Positions 1 through 13,084 are shown, counted from the stretch's first letter. The stretch is DNA of 64,000 nt from Serratia ficaria (GCF_900187015.1 NZ_LT906479.1:4774001-4838000); one strand, 5' to 3'. Notes: generated by a model not told the origin, from the letters alone. Made by a program: numbers and translations.

Positions 1-300
1 GCGCTGGTGACCGACGGCCGCCTGTCCGGCGCCTCCGGCAAGGTGCCTTCCGCCATCCACGTGACGCCGGAGGCCTATACCGGCGGCGTGCTGGCGAAGG
101 TGCAAAACGGCGACCCGATCCGCGTCAACGGCCGCAGCGGCGAACTGGAGCTGCTGGTCGATGCCGAGACGCTGGCGCAGCGCGCGCCGTGCCAGCCGGA
201 CCTGAGCGCCGAACACATCGGCTGCGGCCGCGAGCTGTTCGGCGCCTTGCGCAGCCAGCTTTCCGGCGCCGAACAGGGCGCCTGCTGCATCAAATTCTAA
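1..300 (+). CDS. edd: phosphogluconate dehydratase, C-terminal part
   Basis: The frame is open from base 1 to the stop at 298-300, so only the last 99 residues are in the window and the start lies outside it. The enzyme dehydrates 6-phosphogluconate to 2-keto-3-deoxy-6-phosphogluconate (KDPG) in the Entner-Doudoroff pathway. The fragment shows the [12 protein letters not shown] segment typical of the IlvD/Edd Fe-S dehydratases near its start and ends in CCIKF. The next gene, 54 nt downstream on the same strand, encodes the aldolase for its product, which supports Edd over the paralogue IlvD. Confidence 0.93.
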   Translation, partial: ALVTDGRLSGASGKVPSAIHVTPEAYTGGVLAKVQNGDPIRVNGRSGELELLVDAETLAQRAPCQPDLSAEHIGCGRELFGALRSQLSGAEQGACCIKF

Positions 301-354
301 CGACAGCATGGCCGCGCAGCCCGGTGGCGGCGGCCATAACCGGAGAACGTCATA

Positions 355-996
355 ATGAACAATTGGAAGACAAGCGCTGAGCAAATCATGACCGCGGGCC
401 CTGTGGTGCCGGTCATCGTGATCAACAAGCTGGAACACGCCGTGCCGTTGGCGAAAGCCCTGGTCGCCGGCGGCGTGCGGGTGCTGGAAGTGACGCTGCG
501 CACCGCCTGCGCCATGGAGGCCATCCGCGCCATCGCCAAAGAGGTGCCTGACGCCATCATCGGCGCCGGGACGGTGATCAACCCGCAGCAGCTGCAGGCA
601 GTGACCGAGGCCGGTGCGCAGTTCGCCATCAGCCCGGGCCTGACCGCCGATCTGCTGCAGGCGGCGACCGCCGGTTCAATTCCTTTGATTCCGGGCATCA
701 GCACCGTTTCCGAGCTGATGCTCGGCATGGACCATGGGCTACGCGAGTTCAAGTTCTTCCCGGCGGAGGCCAACGGCGGCGTGAAGGCGCTGCAGGCGAT
801 TGGCGGCCCGTTCCCGCAGGTGCGCTTCTGCCCGACCGGCGGCATTTCCCCTGACAACTACCGCAGCTACCTGGCGCTGAACAGCGTGCTGTGCATCGGC
901 GGTTCCTGGCTGGTGCCGGCGGATGCGTTGGAAAGCGGCGACTACGCGCGCATCACCGAACTGGCGCGCGCCGCCGTGGCGGGTGCCGTCGCCTGA
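355..996 (+). CDS. eda: KDPG/KHG aldolase
   Basis: A class I aldolase of 213 residues, the same length as E. coli Eda. It splits KDPG to pyruvate and glyceraldehyde-3-phosphate and also acts on 2-keto-4-hydroxyglutarate. The Schiff-base lysine is K133 in EFKFFPAE, the general acid/base glutamate is E45 in VLEVTLRT, and the GAGTV phosphate/substrate loop is at residues 70-74. It follows edd in one orientation, so the two are probably co-transcribed. In E. coli edd-eda sit near zwf; here they lie next to aceK. The stop is only 10 nt from the convergent aceK stop, and no clear terminator separates them. Confidence 0.97.
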   Translation: MNNWKTSAEQIMTAGPVVPVIVINKLEHAVPLAKALVAGGVRVLEVTLRTACAMEAIRAIAKEVPDAIIGAGTVINPQQLQAVTEAGAQFAISPGLTADLLQAATAGSIPLIPGISTVSELMLGMDHGLREFKFFPAEANGGVKALQAIGGPFPQVRFCPTGGISPDNYRSYLALNSVLCIGGSWLVPADALESGDYARITELARAAVAGAVA

Positions 997-1006
997 CAGC
1001 CCCGGG

Positions 1007-2761
1007 TTACAGCGCGGCGGAGGTGGCCGGCAATGCCGCCCCGCTGCGCTGGCTGAACCGCCGTTTCTTGCGGTAGGCGAATACGTCCTCCACATGCCCT
1101 TCGCGGATGCGCTGCTGCAGGCCGCGCCAGTAGTCCGCCTCGAACAGATCGCTGTGCATCTCTTCAAATACCTGGCGAATGCGCCGGTCGCCGCACAGGA
1201 AATGGCGAAACTCCTCCGGAAACACGTCGTTCGGTGAAATGCTGTACCAGGGCTCGCTGGCCAGCTCATCTTCCGGGTAACGCGGCGGCGGAATATCGCG
1301 GAAATTCACCTCGGTCATATAGCAAATTTCGTCGTAATCGTAGAACACCACCCGCCCGTGGCGGGTGACGCCAAAGTTCTTGAACAGCATGTCGCCGGGG
1401 AAGATATTGGCGGCCGCCAGCTGCTTGATGGCGTTGCCGTACTCTTCGATCGCGTCGTGCAGCTGTTGTTCGTTGGCCTGCTCCAGGTACAGGTTCAGCG
1501 GCGTCATGCGCCGTTCCATATACAGGTGCCTGATCAGGATACGGTCGCCGAGATCTTCCAGCTTGCCCGGCACCTCGCGCTGCAGCTCGGCCAACAGCTC
1601 CGGGCTGATGCGCGCCTTGTCGACCACGAAATTTTCGTATTCCTGAGTATCCGCCATGCGGCCGACGCGGTCGTGCTCCTTGACCAGCTGATAGCAGGCC
1701 ATCACCTGCGCCTGGGTGACCTCTTTTTGCGGCGCGAACTCGTCTTTGATCACCTTGAACACCCGATCGAACGACGGCAGGGTAAACACCAGCATCACCA
1801 TGCCCTTGACCCCCGGCGCGATGATGAACTGCTCCTGCGACCGGGCCATAAACGTCAGGTATTCGCGGTAACACTCGGTTTTGCCGTGCTTCTGGCAGCC
1901 GATCGCCATATACAGCTCGGCGGTGGTCTTGCCCGGCAGGATCTCGCGCAGCCATTCGACCATCGCCGCCGGCAGCGGGGCGTAAACCATAAAATAGGAG
2001 CGGGCGAAGCCGAACACGATGCTGGCCTCGGCCTTGCTGGTCAGGCAGGTATCGATAAACAGCGCGCCCGAATCGCTGTGGTGGATCGGCAACAGAAACG
2101 GGTAGACGCCGTCCGTCAACCGCAGCTTGCCGACCAGCCAGGCGGCCTTGTTGCGGTAAAACAGTTCGTTGGCGATTTGGAAGGTCGCCCCGGCCAGCTG
2201 CCGGGCGCTGAAGGTTTGCTGCAGCGCCTGCGTGATGTAACGGATATCGCGCGCCAGATCCTCCCACGGCAGGCGCAAGGGCAGATCGGTCAGCAGGCTG
2301 CGCAGCATGGCGGGCAGGTCGCCCTCGGCGGTGAAATCGCGCGCCAGCGGGCGCGGAATGTCGCGAAAGCGCCGCTCAGGCTGCGAACTGAACACGAACA
2401 GCTTTTCCGGCGTCAGCTCGCGATGGCGGAACAGCCGGCAGTAAACCGAATTGAAGAAGCTTTCGGCAATCTCGAAACGCGGGTAGTCCGGCAGCAGGTC
2501 GGTATAGACCGCCTTCACCCGGCTGGGAAAGCCGGCGTCGAAAACCTGCTGCCCGGTGATGCACTTCAGCTGTTCCACCACCAGGCCGACGTGATGGTCG
2601 TACAGATGGATGCGCTTTTTCATCGCCTGCTGCACCGCCGGCCAGTCCGCCTGCTCGAAGCGCTGCTGCGCGCCGGCGGTCACCTCGAGAAAGCGGCCGT
2701 ACTGCGCATCGAAGCCCTGCAGGATCGTCTGTGCGATCAATAACTCCAGTTTTGCCGCCAT
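1007..2761 (-). CDS. aceK: isocitrate dehydrogenase kinase/phosphatase
   Basis: A bifunctional enzyme of 584 residues (E. coli 578) that phosphorylates and dephosphorylates isocitrate dehydrogenase and so sends isocitrate through the glyoxylate bypass or the TCA cycle. The regulatory domain fills roughly the N-terminal half. The nucleotide site is visible as GVKGMVM at 317-323, followed by K336, the position of the ATP-binding lysine in E. coli AceK. The start ATG is preceded by GAGGGTAAAG. It is the last gene of aceBAK, 69 nt after aceA. A hairpin in that gap (2783-2802) probably lowers its expression. Confidence 0.97.
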   Translation of the reverse strand: MAAKLELLIAQTILQGFDAQYGRFLEVTAGAQQRFEQADWPAVQQAMKKRIHLYDHHVGLVVEQLKCITGQQVFDAGFPSRVKAVYTDLLPDYPRFEIAESFFNSVYCRLFRHRELTPEKLFVFSSQPERRFRDIPRPLARDFTAEGDLPAMLRSLLTDLPLRLPWEDLARDIRYITQALQQTFSARQLAGATFQIANELFYRNKAAWLVGKLRLTDGVYPFLLPIHHSDSGALFIDTCLTSKAEASIVFGFARSYFMVYAPLPAAMVEWLREILPGKTTAELYMAIGCQKHGKTECYREYLTFMARSQEQFIIAPGVKGMVMLVFTLPSFDRVFKVIKDEFAPQKEVTQAQVMACYQLVKEHDRVGRMADTQEYENFVVDKARISPELLAELQREVPGKLEDLGDRILIRHLYMERRMTPLNLYLEQANEQQLHDAIEEYGNAIKQLAAANIFPGDMLFKNFGVTRHGRVVFYDYDEICYMTEVNFRDIPPPRYPEDELASEPWYSISPNDVFPEEFRHFLCGDRRIRQVFEEMHSDLFEADYWRGLQQRIREGHVEDVFAYRKKRRFSQRSGAALPATSAAL

Positions 2762-2782
2762 CTTTACCCTCGCCAGAAAACA

Positions 2783-2802
2783 GAGCCTGCAAACGCAGGC
2801 TC
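2783..2802 (-). terminator. aceA-aceK intergenic hairpin, probable attenuator
   Basis: A perfect 8-bp stem (GAGCCTGC/GCAGGCTC) with a 4-nt loop lies between aceA and aceK. Read on the minus strand it is followed by TGTTTTC, a short U-rich tract. This looks like a weak intrinsic terminator or RNA-end stabiliser that lets only part of the transcription reach aceK. AceK is known to be made at far lower levels than AceA in E. coli. The role here is inferred. Confidence 0.6.
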
Positions 2803-2830
2803 CGGGTTATACCTTGTCAGCGTTGCCGCT

Positions 2831-4138
2831 TCAGAACTGCTGCTCTTCCGTCGAACCGGTCAGCGCGGTGACCGAGGAGGCGCCGCCCTGGATGACGGTG
2901 GTGACCTTGTCGAAGTAGCCGGTGCCCACTTCCTGCTGGTGCGAGGCGAAGGTGTAACCGCGCTCGACGGCGGCGAATTCCGGCTGCTGGACTTTCTCGA
3001 CGTAGTGCTTCATGCCCTCGCCCTGCGCGTAGGCGTGCGCCAGGTCGAACATGTTGAACCACATGCTGTGGATGCCCGCCAGGGTAATGAACTGGTATTT
3101 GTAGCCCATATCCGACAGCGCCTGTTGGAAGCGGGCGATGGTCTGGTCGTCCAGGTTCTTCTTCCAGTTGAACGACGGCGAACAGTTGTAAGCCAGCAGC
3201 TTGCCCGGGAATTCGGCGTGGATGGCGTCGGCAAAGCGCTGGGCCGCCGCCAGATCCGGCGTAGAGGTTTCGCACCACACCATGTCGGCGTAAGGGGCGT
3301 AGGCCAGACCGCGGCTGATCGCCTGCTCGATGCCGGCATGGGTGCGGAAGAAACCTTCGGCGGTGCGATCGCCGGTCACGAAGGCGCTGTCGTACGGGTC
3401 GCAGTCGGACGTCAGCAGGTCAGCCGCATCGGCGTCGGTGCGGGCGATCACCAGCGTCGGCACGCCGAGCACGTCGGCCGCCAGGCGGGCGGCAACCAGC
3501 TTCTGCACCGCTTCCTGCGTCGGCACCAGCACCTTGCCGCCCATGTGGCCGCACTTTTTCACCGCCGCCAGTTGGTCTTCGAAGTGCACCCCGGCGGCGC
3601 CCGCTTCAATCATCGCCTTCATCAGTTCGAAGGCGTTCAACACGCCGCCGAAGCCGGCTTCGGCATCCGCCACGATCGGCAGGAAGAAATCGGTGTAGCC
3701 TTTGCTGCCCGGCTCAATCTTGTTGGCCCACTGGATCTGATCGGCGCGGCGGAAGGTATTGTTGATGCGCTCCACCACCTTTGGCACCGAGTCTACCGGA
3801 TACAGCGACTGATCCGGATACATCGCGGCCGCGCTGTTGGCGTCCGCCGCCACCTGCCACCCGGAGAGGTAGATAGCCTCGACGCCGGCCTTGGCCTGCT
3901 GCAGCGCCTGGCCGCCGGTCAGGGCGCCCAGACAGTTGACGTAGCCTTTGCGCGCCTTGCCGTTCAGCAATGCCCACAGTTTGGCGGCGCCGTTCTGCGC
4001 CAGCGTGCAAACCGGGTTCACCGAGCCGCGCAGGTTGATCACCTCTTCGGCGCTGTAAGGGCGGGTGATGCCTTCCCAGCGGGCCGATTTCCATTCCTGT
4101 TCCAGCTGCTGAATCTGTTGGCTGCGAGAGGTAGACAT
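2831..4138 (-). CDS. aceA: isocitrate lyase
   Basis: Cleaves isocitrate to glyoxylate and succinate, the first committed step of the glyoxylate bypass needed for growth on acetate or fatty acids. The protein has 435 residues, the usual enterobacterial length. The catalytic signature KKCGHMGGK starts at residue 194, with the active-site cysteine at 196. It is a PEP-mutase/ICL superfamily TIM barrel. The gene lies 47 nt downstream of aceB in the same operon and is followed after a hairpin by aceK. Confidence 0.98.
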   Translation of the reverse strand: MSTSRSQQIQQLEQEWKSARWEGITRPYSAEEVINLRGSVNPVCTLAQNGAAKLWALLNGKARKGYVNCLGALTGGQALQQAKAGVEAIYLSGWQVAADANSAAAMYPDQSLYPVDSVPKVVERINNTFRRADQIQWANKIEPGSKGYTDFFLPIVADAEAGFGGVLNAFELMKAMIEAGAAGVHFEDQLAAVKKCGHMGGKVLVPTQEAVQKLVAARLAADVLGVPTLVIARTDADAADLLTSDCDPYDSAFVTGDRTAEGFFRTHAGIEQAISRGLAYAPYADMVWCETSTPDLAAAQRFADAIHAEFPGKLLAYNCSPSFNWKKNLDDQTIARFQQALSDMGYKYQFITLAGIHSMWFNMFDLAHAYAQGEGMKHYVEKVQQPEFAAVERGYTFASHQQEVGTGYFDKVTTVIQGGASSVTALTGSTEEQQF

Positions 4139-4185
4139 AATTTTTATCCTTTTCAGTCATGTAGGGTTAAAGGTCAGGAAAGGGT

Positions 4186-5784
4186 TCAGGCCAGCAGTTC
4201 ATAGCCGGGTAAGGTCAGGAAATCGATTAATTCGTCTTGCGTGGTGATGCGCTCCATCAGGCGCGCCGCCTCTTCAAACCGGCCGGCGTTAAAGCGCGCT
4301 TCCCCCACTTCTTCACGCACCACCAACATCTCTTCTTGCAGCATCTGGCGGAACAGCGCCTTGGTCACCGGGCGGCCGTCGCTCAGGCTTTTCTCGTGGT
4401 GGATCCACTGCCAGATTGAGGTGCGGGAAATTTCCGCCGTCGCCGCATCCTCCATCAGGCCGTAAATCGGCACGCAGCCGTTGCCGGAGATCCAGGCTTC
4501 GATGTATTGCACCGCCACGCGGATATTGGCGCGCATGCCCGCTTCGCTGCGTTCACCTTCGCAGGGCTCCAGCAGCTGGGCGGCGCTGATCGGCGCGTCG
4601 CTTTCGCGCAGCACTTCCAGCTGGTTCTGGCGGTTGCCCAACACGCCGCTGAACACCTCCATCACGGTATCCGCCAGCCCCGGATGCGCCACCCAGGTGC
4701 CGTCGTGGCCGTTATTAGCCTCCAGCTCTTTGTCGGCCCGCACCTTGTTCAGCACCCAGGCGTTTTTCTCTGCGTCTTTGCTCGGAATAAACGCCGCCAT
4801 GCCGCCCATGGCGAAGGCGCCGCGTTTGTGGCAGGTCCTGATCAGCAGGCGTGAATAGGCGCTGAGGAAAGATTTTTCCATGGTCACCGACTGACGATCC
4901 GGCAATACCCGATCGCCGTGGTTTTTCAGCGTCTTGATATAGCTGAAGATGTAATCCCAGCGGCCGCAGTTCAGCCCGACGATATGATCGCGCAGGTGAT
5001 AAAGGATCTCGTCCATCTGGAATACCGCGGGCAGCGTTTCGATCAGCACCGTGGCCTTGATGGTGCCGCGCGGCAGATCGAAACGATCTTCGGTAAAGCT
5101 GAACACGTCACCCCACCAGGCCGCCTCTTGCCAGGATTGGGTCTTCGGCAGGTAGAAGTAAGGGCCGCTGCCGTTGGCCAGCAATTGACGGTAGTTGTGG
5201 AAGAAGTACAGCGCGAAGTCGAACAGGCCGCCGGGGATGGCTTCGCCCCGCCACAGCACGTGCTTTTCCGGCAGGTGCAGGCCGCGCACCCGGGCGATCA
5301 ACACCGCCGGGTTCGGCTTCAGCTGGTAAATTTTGCCGGCTTCATTGGTGTAGGAGATAGTGCCGTTGACCGCATCATGCAGGTTGATTTGACCCTCGAT
5401 CACTTTGTCCCAGCTTGGCGCCAGAGAATCTTCGAAGTCCGCCATAAACACCTTCACATTGGCGTTCAGGGCGTTGATCACCATCTTGCGTTCTACCGGC
5501 CCGGTGATCTCCACCCGGCGGTCACGCAGGTCTTGCGGTATGCCGCGGATCTTCCACTCGGAATCACGAATGGAAGCCGTTTCCGAAATGAAATCAGGCA
5601 GTGCACCCTGGTCGATCTTGTGCTGCGCGCTGGCGCGCGCCGCCAAGAGTTCGTTGCGGCGTGGCGTAAACTTCCCTACCAGCTCCGCCAGGAATTCGAC
5701 CGCGTCATCCGTTAACACCTGCCGCTCTGCAGCGGTGAAACCCTGCGTAAACGTTAACTCCGTGCCTACTGTCTGTTGCGTCAT
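4186..5784 (-). CDS. aceB: malate synthase A
   Basis: Condenses glyoxylate with acetyl-CoA to malate, the second step of the glyoxylate bypass. The protein has 532 residues, matching isoform A (E. coli 533) rather than the longer isoform G. The family signature HIVGLNCGRWDYIFSYIKT is present mid-protein, and a C-terminal MEDAATAEISR segment carries acidic residues of the active site. The ATG is preceded by AAGGAG seven bases upstream. It is the first gene of aceBAK, with a promoter and IclR-like operator in the 385-bp region upstream. Confidence 0.98.
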   Translation of the reverse strand: MTQQTVGTELTFTQGFTAAERQVLTDDAVEFLAELVGKFTPRRNELLAARASAQHKIDQGALPDFISETASIRDSEWKIRGIPQDLRDRRVEITGPVERKMVINALNANVKVFMADFEDSLAPSWDKVIEGQINLHDAVNGTISYTNEAGKIYQLKPNPAVLIARVRGLHLPEKHVLWRGEAIPGGLFDFALYFFHNYRQLLANGSGPYFYLPKTQSWQEAAWWGDVFSFTEDRFDLPRGTIKATVLIETLPAVFQMDEILYHLRDHIVGLNCGRWDYIFSYIKTLKNHGDRVLPDRQSVTMEKSFLSAYSRLLIRTCHKRGAFAMGGMAAFIPSKDAEKNAWVLNKVRADKELEANNGHDGTWVAHPGLADTVMEVFSGVLGNRQNQLEVLRESDAPISAAQLLEPCEGERSEAGMRANIRVAVQYIEAWISGNGCVPIYGLMEDAATAEISRTSIWQWIHHEKSLSDGRPVTKALFRQMLQEEMLVVREEVGEARFNAGRFEEAARLMERITTQDELIDFLTLPGYELLA

Positions 5785-5912
5785 GGCCTTGCTCCTTCCT
5801 CTCGTTGCGCGCCGCGATTACCGCCGCGACCGGCGCCTTTTCATCAGAAATCACTGTGGATCAGGGCGAATGAAACGATCCTCAACTGGTCAGATCACAT
5901 CCCGATAGATCT

Positions 5913-5940
5913 AGAATACTCAACTAAAAACAAAAATCAA
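5913..5940 (-). promoter_or_regulatory. aceBAK promoter
   Basis: On the minus strand TTGATT (5935-5940) and TATTCT (5913-5918) are 16 bp apart, about 130 bp before the aceB start. This spacing and the surrounding T-rich sequence resemble the E. coli aceB promoter as I recall it. The -35 element lies inside the IclR-like site. Confidence 0.6.
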
Positions 5941-5953
5941 AAACGATTTCCAT
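5931..5953 (-). promoter_or_regulatory. probable IclR operator of aceBAK
   Basis: The minus strand reads ATGGAAATCGTTTTTGATTT followed by TTG, which closely resembles the E. coli IclR box upstream of aceB (TGGAAAT core, T-rich right half). It overlaps the -35 element of the promoter, consistent with repression by blocking polymerase. IclR itself is not in the window. Confidence 0.6.
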
Positions 5954-6059
5954 TTTATTGAAAAATATTTTATTAACCTATATTTATCAATTTGTTAGCT
6001 TTAATAACATGAAAAAACGGTAAGGAAACCGGTTCCAATAACCAAGGAGGAGGTAGTTA
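5954..6059. other. rest of the aceB-metA interval
   Basis: The 385-bp gap between aceB and metA holds the ace promoter and operator, this very AT-rich block, and a small plus-strand ORF at 6060. Within the block there is a near-palindrome GGAAACCGGTTCC at 6024-6036 and a possible plus-strand promoter (TTGAAA near 5959 and TATATT about 15 bp further), which would be divergent from the ace promoter. Neither has further support. Confidence 0.3.
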
Positions 6060-6116
6060 ATGCGTTGTTGTGAAACGAGTTTTGGCAAAAGATCGAAAGC
6101 GCGGGAAGGATCCTGA
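6060..6116 (+). CDS. possible 18-residue small protein with a strong ribosome binding site
   Basis: An ATG at 6060 opens 18 codons (MRCCETSFGKRSKAREGS) and ends in TGA at 6114-6116. It is preceded by AAGGAGGAGG with a 6-nt spacer, one of the strongest Shine-Dalgarno sequences in the window. The peptide is basic and has a Cys-Cys pair at positions 3-4, with no membrane segment. It lies on the strand opposite to aceB and metA and overlaps neither. I do not recognise it. It could be a small protein, a leader peptide without a following gene, or chance. No clear terminator follows. Confidence 0.35.
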   Translation: MRCCETSFGKRSKAREGS

Positions 6117-6169
6117 AGAGGGCATAGCGGCGCGGCGGCCTCGATTCAGCCGCCGGCCAGGGAACAAGG

Positions 6170-7099
6170 TTACTCGAGAGTGGGGTTCATGCGGCGCAGA
6201 TCGAATGGCGTGATCTGGTAGACGTAATAGTTGAGCCAGTTGGAAAACAACAGGTGGCCATGGCTGCGCCAGGAAGCTTTCGGGGGGAGTTCGGGGTTGT
6301 CGTCGGGGAAGTAGTTGAGCGGTACACCGGGGTTAAGGCCGGCAGCGTAATCGCGACAATACTCGCCCGCCAGGGTCAGTGCGTCGTACTCCGGGTGACC
6401 GGTTACAAACGCCAGGCGCTTGTCCTTGCTGGCGAACAGGTAAGCGCCGGTTTGCTCGGACTCGGCCAGAATATCCAGGTCGGTATAGCGGCGGATAATT
6501 TCGGTCGGGAAATCCGCATAGCGCGAATGCGGCGCCAGAAAGGTTTCATCAAAACCGCGCGTCAGCAACGCATGCTGCTGCAGCGTCTGATGCTGATAAA
6601 CGCCGGACAGCTTCTCTTCGCGCGTCATCTTGGGAATGCCGTACAGGATGTTCAGGGCCGCCTGTACCGCCCAACAAACGAACAGCGTGGAGGTGACGTG
6701 GTTTTTGGCCCAGTCGATGACGCGTTCAATCTGCGGCCAATAGGCGACGTCGCAGAAATCGACCAGCCCCAGAGGGGCGCCGGTAACGATCAGGCCGTCG
6801 AAGTTCTCCTCCTGAATGTCTTCAAAATCGCAGTAGAAGTTGTTCAGATGCTCGGCCGGCGTGTTCTTCGACTCGCGGCTGTCGATGCGCAGCAGCTGGA
6901 TATCAATCTGCAGCGGAGAATTGGAGAGCAGACGCAGAAACTGATTTTCCGTCTCGATCTTCTTTGGCATCAGGTTGAGGATCAGCACTTTCAACGGCCT
7001 GATTTCCTGTGTTTTTGCCCGAGAGGATGTCATGACAAAGACATTCTCATTGCGCAAGAAACTGACTGCAGGTAACTCATCAGGCACACGAATCGGCAT
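6170..7099 (-). CDS. metA: homoserine O-succinyltransferase
   Basis: Transfers succinyl from succinyl-CoA to homoserine, the first committed step of methionine synthesis. The 309 residues equal E. coli MetA. The catalytic cysteine is C142 in [11 protein letters not shown], the catalytic H235 and E237 lie in GHPEYD, and the K46/K47 pair in MPKKIE matches the acyl-CoA-binding lysine. The gene is preceded by a MetJ operator and lies upstream of aceBAK in the same orientation, as in E. coli. A GC-rich inverted repeat follows the stop but has no U-tract. Confidence 0.98.
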   Translation of the reverse strand: MPIRVPDELPAVSFLRNENVFVMTSSRAKTQEIRPLKVLILNLMPKKIETENQFLRLLSNSPLQIDIQLLRIDSRESKNTPAEHLNNFYCDFEDIQEENFDGLIVTGAPLGLVDFCDVAYWPQIERVIDWAKNHVTSTLFVCWAVQAALNILYGIPKMTREEKLSGVYQHQTLQQHALLTRGFDETFLAPHSRYADFPTEIIRRYTDLDILAESEQTGAYLFASKDKRLAFVTGHPEYDALTLAGEYCRDYAAGLNPGVPLNYFPDDNPELPPKASWRSHGHLLFSNWLNYYVYQITPFDLRRMNPTLE

Positions 7100-7115
7100 T
7101 GCTTAATCCTCACAC

Positions 7116-7139
7116 ATCCGTTTATACGTTTAGACTTCT
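7116..7139 (-). promoter_or_regulatory. MetJ operator, three tandem met boxes
   Basis: Three adjacent 8-mers on the minus strand, AGAAGTCT, AAACGTAT and AAACGGAT, match the MetJ consensus AGACGTCT at 7, 6 and 5 of 8 positions. They lie just downstream of the predicted metA promoter, so MetJ with S-adenosylmethionine should block initiation. MetJ binds cooperatively to tandem boxes, which fits the arrangement. Confidence 0.75.
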
Positions 7140-7148
7140 AGATGCCCG

Positions 7149-7177
7149 AAGATAGCGTTTTTTTAACCGGATGTCGA
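7149..7177 (-). promoter_or_regulatory. metA promoter
   Basis: TCGACA (7172-7177) and TATCTT (7149-7154) are separated by 17 bp on the minus strand, immediately before the met boxes and about 50 bp from the metA start. The -35 differs from consensus at one base and the -10 at two. Confidence 0.55.
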
Positions 7178-7240
7178 GTCTTCAACGGGAAGGTGAAAAT
7201 GTTTCATTGCACCAGAGCGCGCGGTTGGCAGGCGCAAAGC

Positions 7241-7270
7241 AAAAAGGCCACCCTTGCGGGTGGCCTCTTG
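7241..7270 (-). terminator. second terminator of the rRNA operon
   Basis: On the minus strand a GGCCACCC/GGGTGGCC stem with a GCAA loop is followed by TTTTTG. It lies about 190 bp downstream of the last 5S gene and separates the rRNA operon from metA. Tandem terminators are usual at the end of rRNA operons. Confidence 0.8.
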
Positions 7271-7275
7271 GCTTA

Positions 7276-7296
7276 ATTGATGCTTGGCTGTGTCCT
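7276..7296 (-). pseudogene. remnant of a 5S rRNA 3' end
   Basis: Plus-strand bases 7276-7296 match the 3' end and flank of the 5S gene at 7461 in 19 of 21 positions. The match then stops, so only the tail of a third 5S unit appears to remain. It shares the T variant (TGCTTGGC) with the metA-proximal 5S copy rather than the C variant of the other copy. Confidence 0.55.
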
Positions 7297-7411
7297 GCAA
7301 TATTCGTCTCATCCTGAGACTCACCCCTGCAGGGCCGCCGCCAGCGGCGTTCCCATCCGTTCCCGACGGATGGGTCGCATGCCCATGCTCGAGCAGCGCA
7401 CTGAATAACAG
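7297..7411. other. hairpin-rich region between the rRNA terminators
   Basis: This stretch contains no credible ORF. It has a perfect 9-bp stem CCCATCCGT/ACGGATGGG with a 5-nt loop (7352-7374), a short GC-rich inverted repeat just before it, and a GTCTC/GAGAC hairpin near 7306-7320. None has a U-tract. Together with the two terminators it forms the transcribed trailer of the rRNA operon. Confidence 0.45.
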
Positions 7412-7457
7412 ACAAAGTAAAAAGCCCCATGCTTTCGCATGAGGCTTTGTACTTTGT
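7412..7457 (-). terminator. first terminator of the rRNA operon
   Basis: The stem begins within a few bases of the last 5S gene. On the minus strand AAAGCCTCATGC pairs with GCATGGGGCTTT around a GAAA loop. The flanks ACAAAGTA and TACTTTGT extend the helix. A short T-rich tract follows. Confidence 0.85.
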
Positions 7458-7460
7458 TTG

Positions 7461-7580
7461 ATGCTTGGCAGTGTCCTACTCTCGCATGGGGAGACCCCAC
7501 ACTACCATCGGCGCTACGGCGTTTCACTTCTGAGTTCGGCATGGGGTCAGGTGGGACCACCGCGCTATTGCCGCCAAGCA
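7461..7580 (-). rRNA. rrf: 5S ribosomal RNA, distal copy
   Basis: A 120-nt 5S gene with the enterobacterial core (CCGATGGTAGTGTGGGG near the 3' half). It is the last gene of the rRNA operon, after tRNA-Thr. It differs from the other copy (7717-7836) only at position 4 (U instead of C) and at the paired base near the 3' end (A instead of G). The terminal helix is therefore kept. Confidence 0.97.
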
Positions 7581-7629
7581 AATTCTTTTGATTCTTTTTG
7601 CCGAACTTCTAAACCCACTTTAAATAAAG

Positions 7630-7705
7630 TGGTGCTGATACCCAGAGTCGAACTGGGGACCTCACCCTTACCAAGGGTGCGCTCTACCAACTGAGCCATA
7701 TCAGC
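7630..7705 (-). tRNA. thrV: tRNA-Thr (GGT anticodon)
   Basis: A 76-nt tRNA with encoded CCA. The anticodon loop reads CCCTTGGTAAGGG on the minus strand, giving anticodon GGT. The acceptor stem GCTGATA pairs with TATCAGC, and the T-arm has GTTCGACTC. It sits between two 5S genes, the arrangement of thrV in the E. coli rrnD operon. Confidence 0.97.
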
Positions 7706-7716
7706 ACACTAATTTG

Positions 7717-7836
7717 ATGCCTGGCAGTGTCCTACTCTCGCATGGGGAGACCCCACACTACCATCGGCGCTACGGCGTTTCACTTCTGAGTTCGGCATGG
7801 GGTCAGGTGGGACCACCGCGCTATTGCCGCCAGGCA
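7717..7836 (-). rRNA. rrf: 5S ribosomal RNA, proximal copy
   Basis: A 120-nt 5S gene directly downstream of the 23S gene (100-nt spacer) and upstream of tRNA-Thr. It carries the C-G form of the fourth base pair of the terminal helix. All other positions equal the distal copy. Confidence 0.98.
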
Positions 7837-7936
7837 AATTCTGTTTCATTCTTGGCCGTTACTCGCGTAACCACCAGAACCAATCTAAGAACTTCGCTGA
7901 AAATTATTCGTCTCTCTAAAACACCTTCGGTGTTGT

Positions 7937-10844
<2,908 letters not shown>

Positions 10845-10992
10845 TCACAACCCGAAGGCGTCTTTTATGAATAATCGACACTTCGCATTGCAAACATTTG
10901 AGAGACTCTATGACGGGTTACTCCTTATCCCAATATTTCTACGGAGGGACAAGTTTCAGCCGTCATGTTTCAATTTTCAGCTTGTTCCAGAT

Positions 10993-11004
10993 TGTTAAAG
11001 AGCA
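10993..11004 (-). promoter_or_regulatory. spacer boxA antitermination site
   Basis: TGCTCTTTAACA on the minus strand, between tRNA-Glu and 23S, is the Nus-factor boxA that restores antitermination ahead of the 23S gene. An identical copy lies in the 16S leader. Confidence 0.85.
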
Positions 11005-11091
11005 ATATCTTAAACACGACTCGCAAGAGTCATCTTTAAGATTTTTTGGTCACGCATGACCGGTGATAATGTCTTTCACTCATTATCGGAA

Positions 11092-11167
11092 TGGCGTCCC
11101 CAAGGGGATTCGAACCCCTGTTACAGCCGTGAAAGGGCAGTGTCCTAGGCCTCTAGACGATGGGGAC
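11092..11167 (-). tRNA. gltT: tRNA-Glu (TTC anticodon)
   Basis: A 76-nt tRNA with encoded CCA in the 16S-23S spacer. The acceptor stem starts GTCCCCA, the anticodon loop reads CCCTTTCACGG (TTC), and the T-arm has GTTCGAATC. A single Glu tRNA is one of the two spacer types of enterobacterial rRNA operons, the other being Ile plus Ala. The symbol is only one of several used for such spacer genes. Confidence 0.96.
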
Positions 11168-11310
11168 ACGAAAATCCGATTAAACTGAACGTTTTAATCG
11201 GTTCGCATCAGCATGAGTCAGAGACTCATTACATCAACAGGTGCGCATTGCTCGTTACTTTTTCATCAGACAATCTGTGTGAGCACTTCACGCGAATCGA
11301 TATCATTAGG

Positions 11311-12852
<1,542 letters not shown>

Positions 12853-13005
12853 AAAGCTTGATTTGCTTCAACTCGTGAAGCGATGCTCAAAGGTTACTGC
12901 ATGAATTTTACTTCAGTTAGTCACTCTTCAAGACTTGATATTTTTTCGTACCCGAAGGTACTGGATATCGTCTTGTGGAGTGCCCACACAGATTGTCTGA
13001 TAAAT

Positions 13006-13017
13006 TGTTAAAGAGCA
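13006..13017 (-). promoter_or_regulatory. leader boxA antitermination site
   Basis: TGCTCTTTAACA on the minus strand, about 155 nt upstream of the 16S gene and downstream of P2. This is the standard position for rRNA antitermination complex assembly. The rest of the leader (12853-13005) holds the 16S processing stem and no gene. Confidence 0.88.
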
Positions 13018-13056
13018 GTGAGTTAGCCGCGTTGGCTTGCTAACTCGAGGTGGCGT

Positions 13057-13084
13057 ATATTACGCTTTCCTCTTTCAGAGTCAA
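13057..13084 (-). promoter_or_regulatory. rRNA operon promoter P2
   Basis: TTGACT (13079-13084) and TAATAT (13057-13062) are separated by 16 bp on the minus strand, about 115 bp downstream of P1. Sequence and position match E. coli rRNA P2 promoters. Confidence 0.85.

Noticed and set aside
6024..6036. GGAAACCGGTTCC near-palindrome as a second operator
   Set aside because: It is short, occurs once and resembles no operator I can name, so I only mention it.
6120..6169. GC-rich inverted repeat after metA as terminator
   Set aside because: GGCGGC and GCCGCC can pair, but there is no U-tract on the minus strand.
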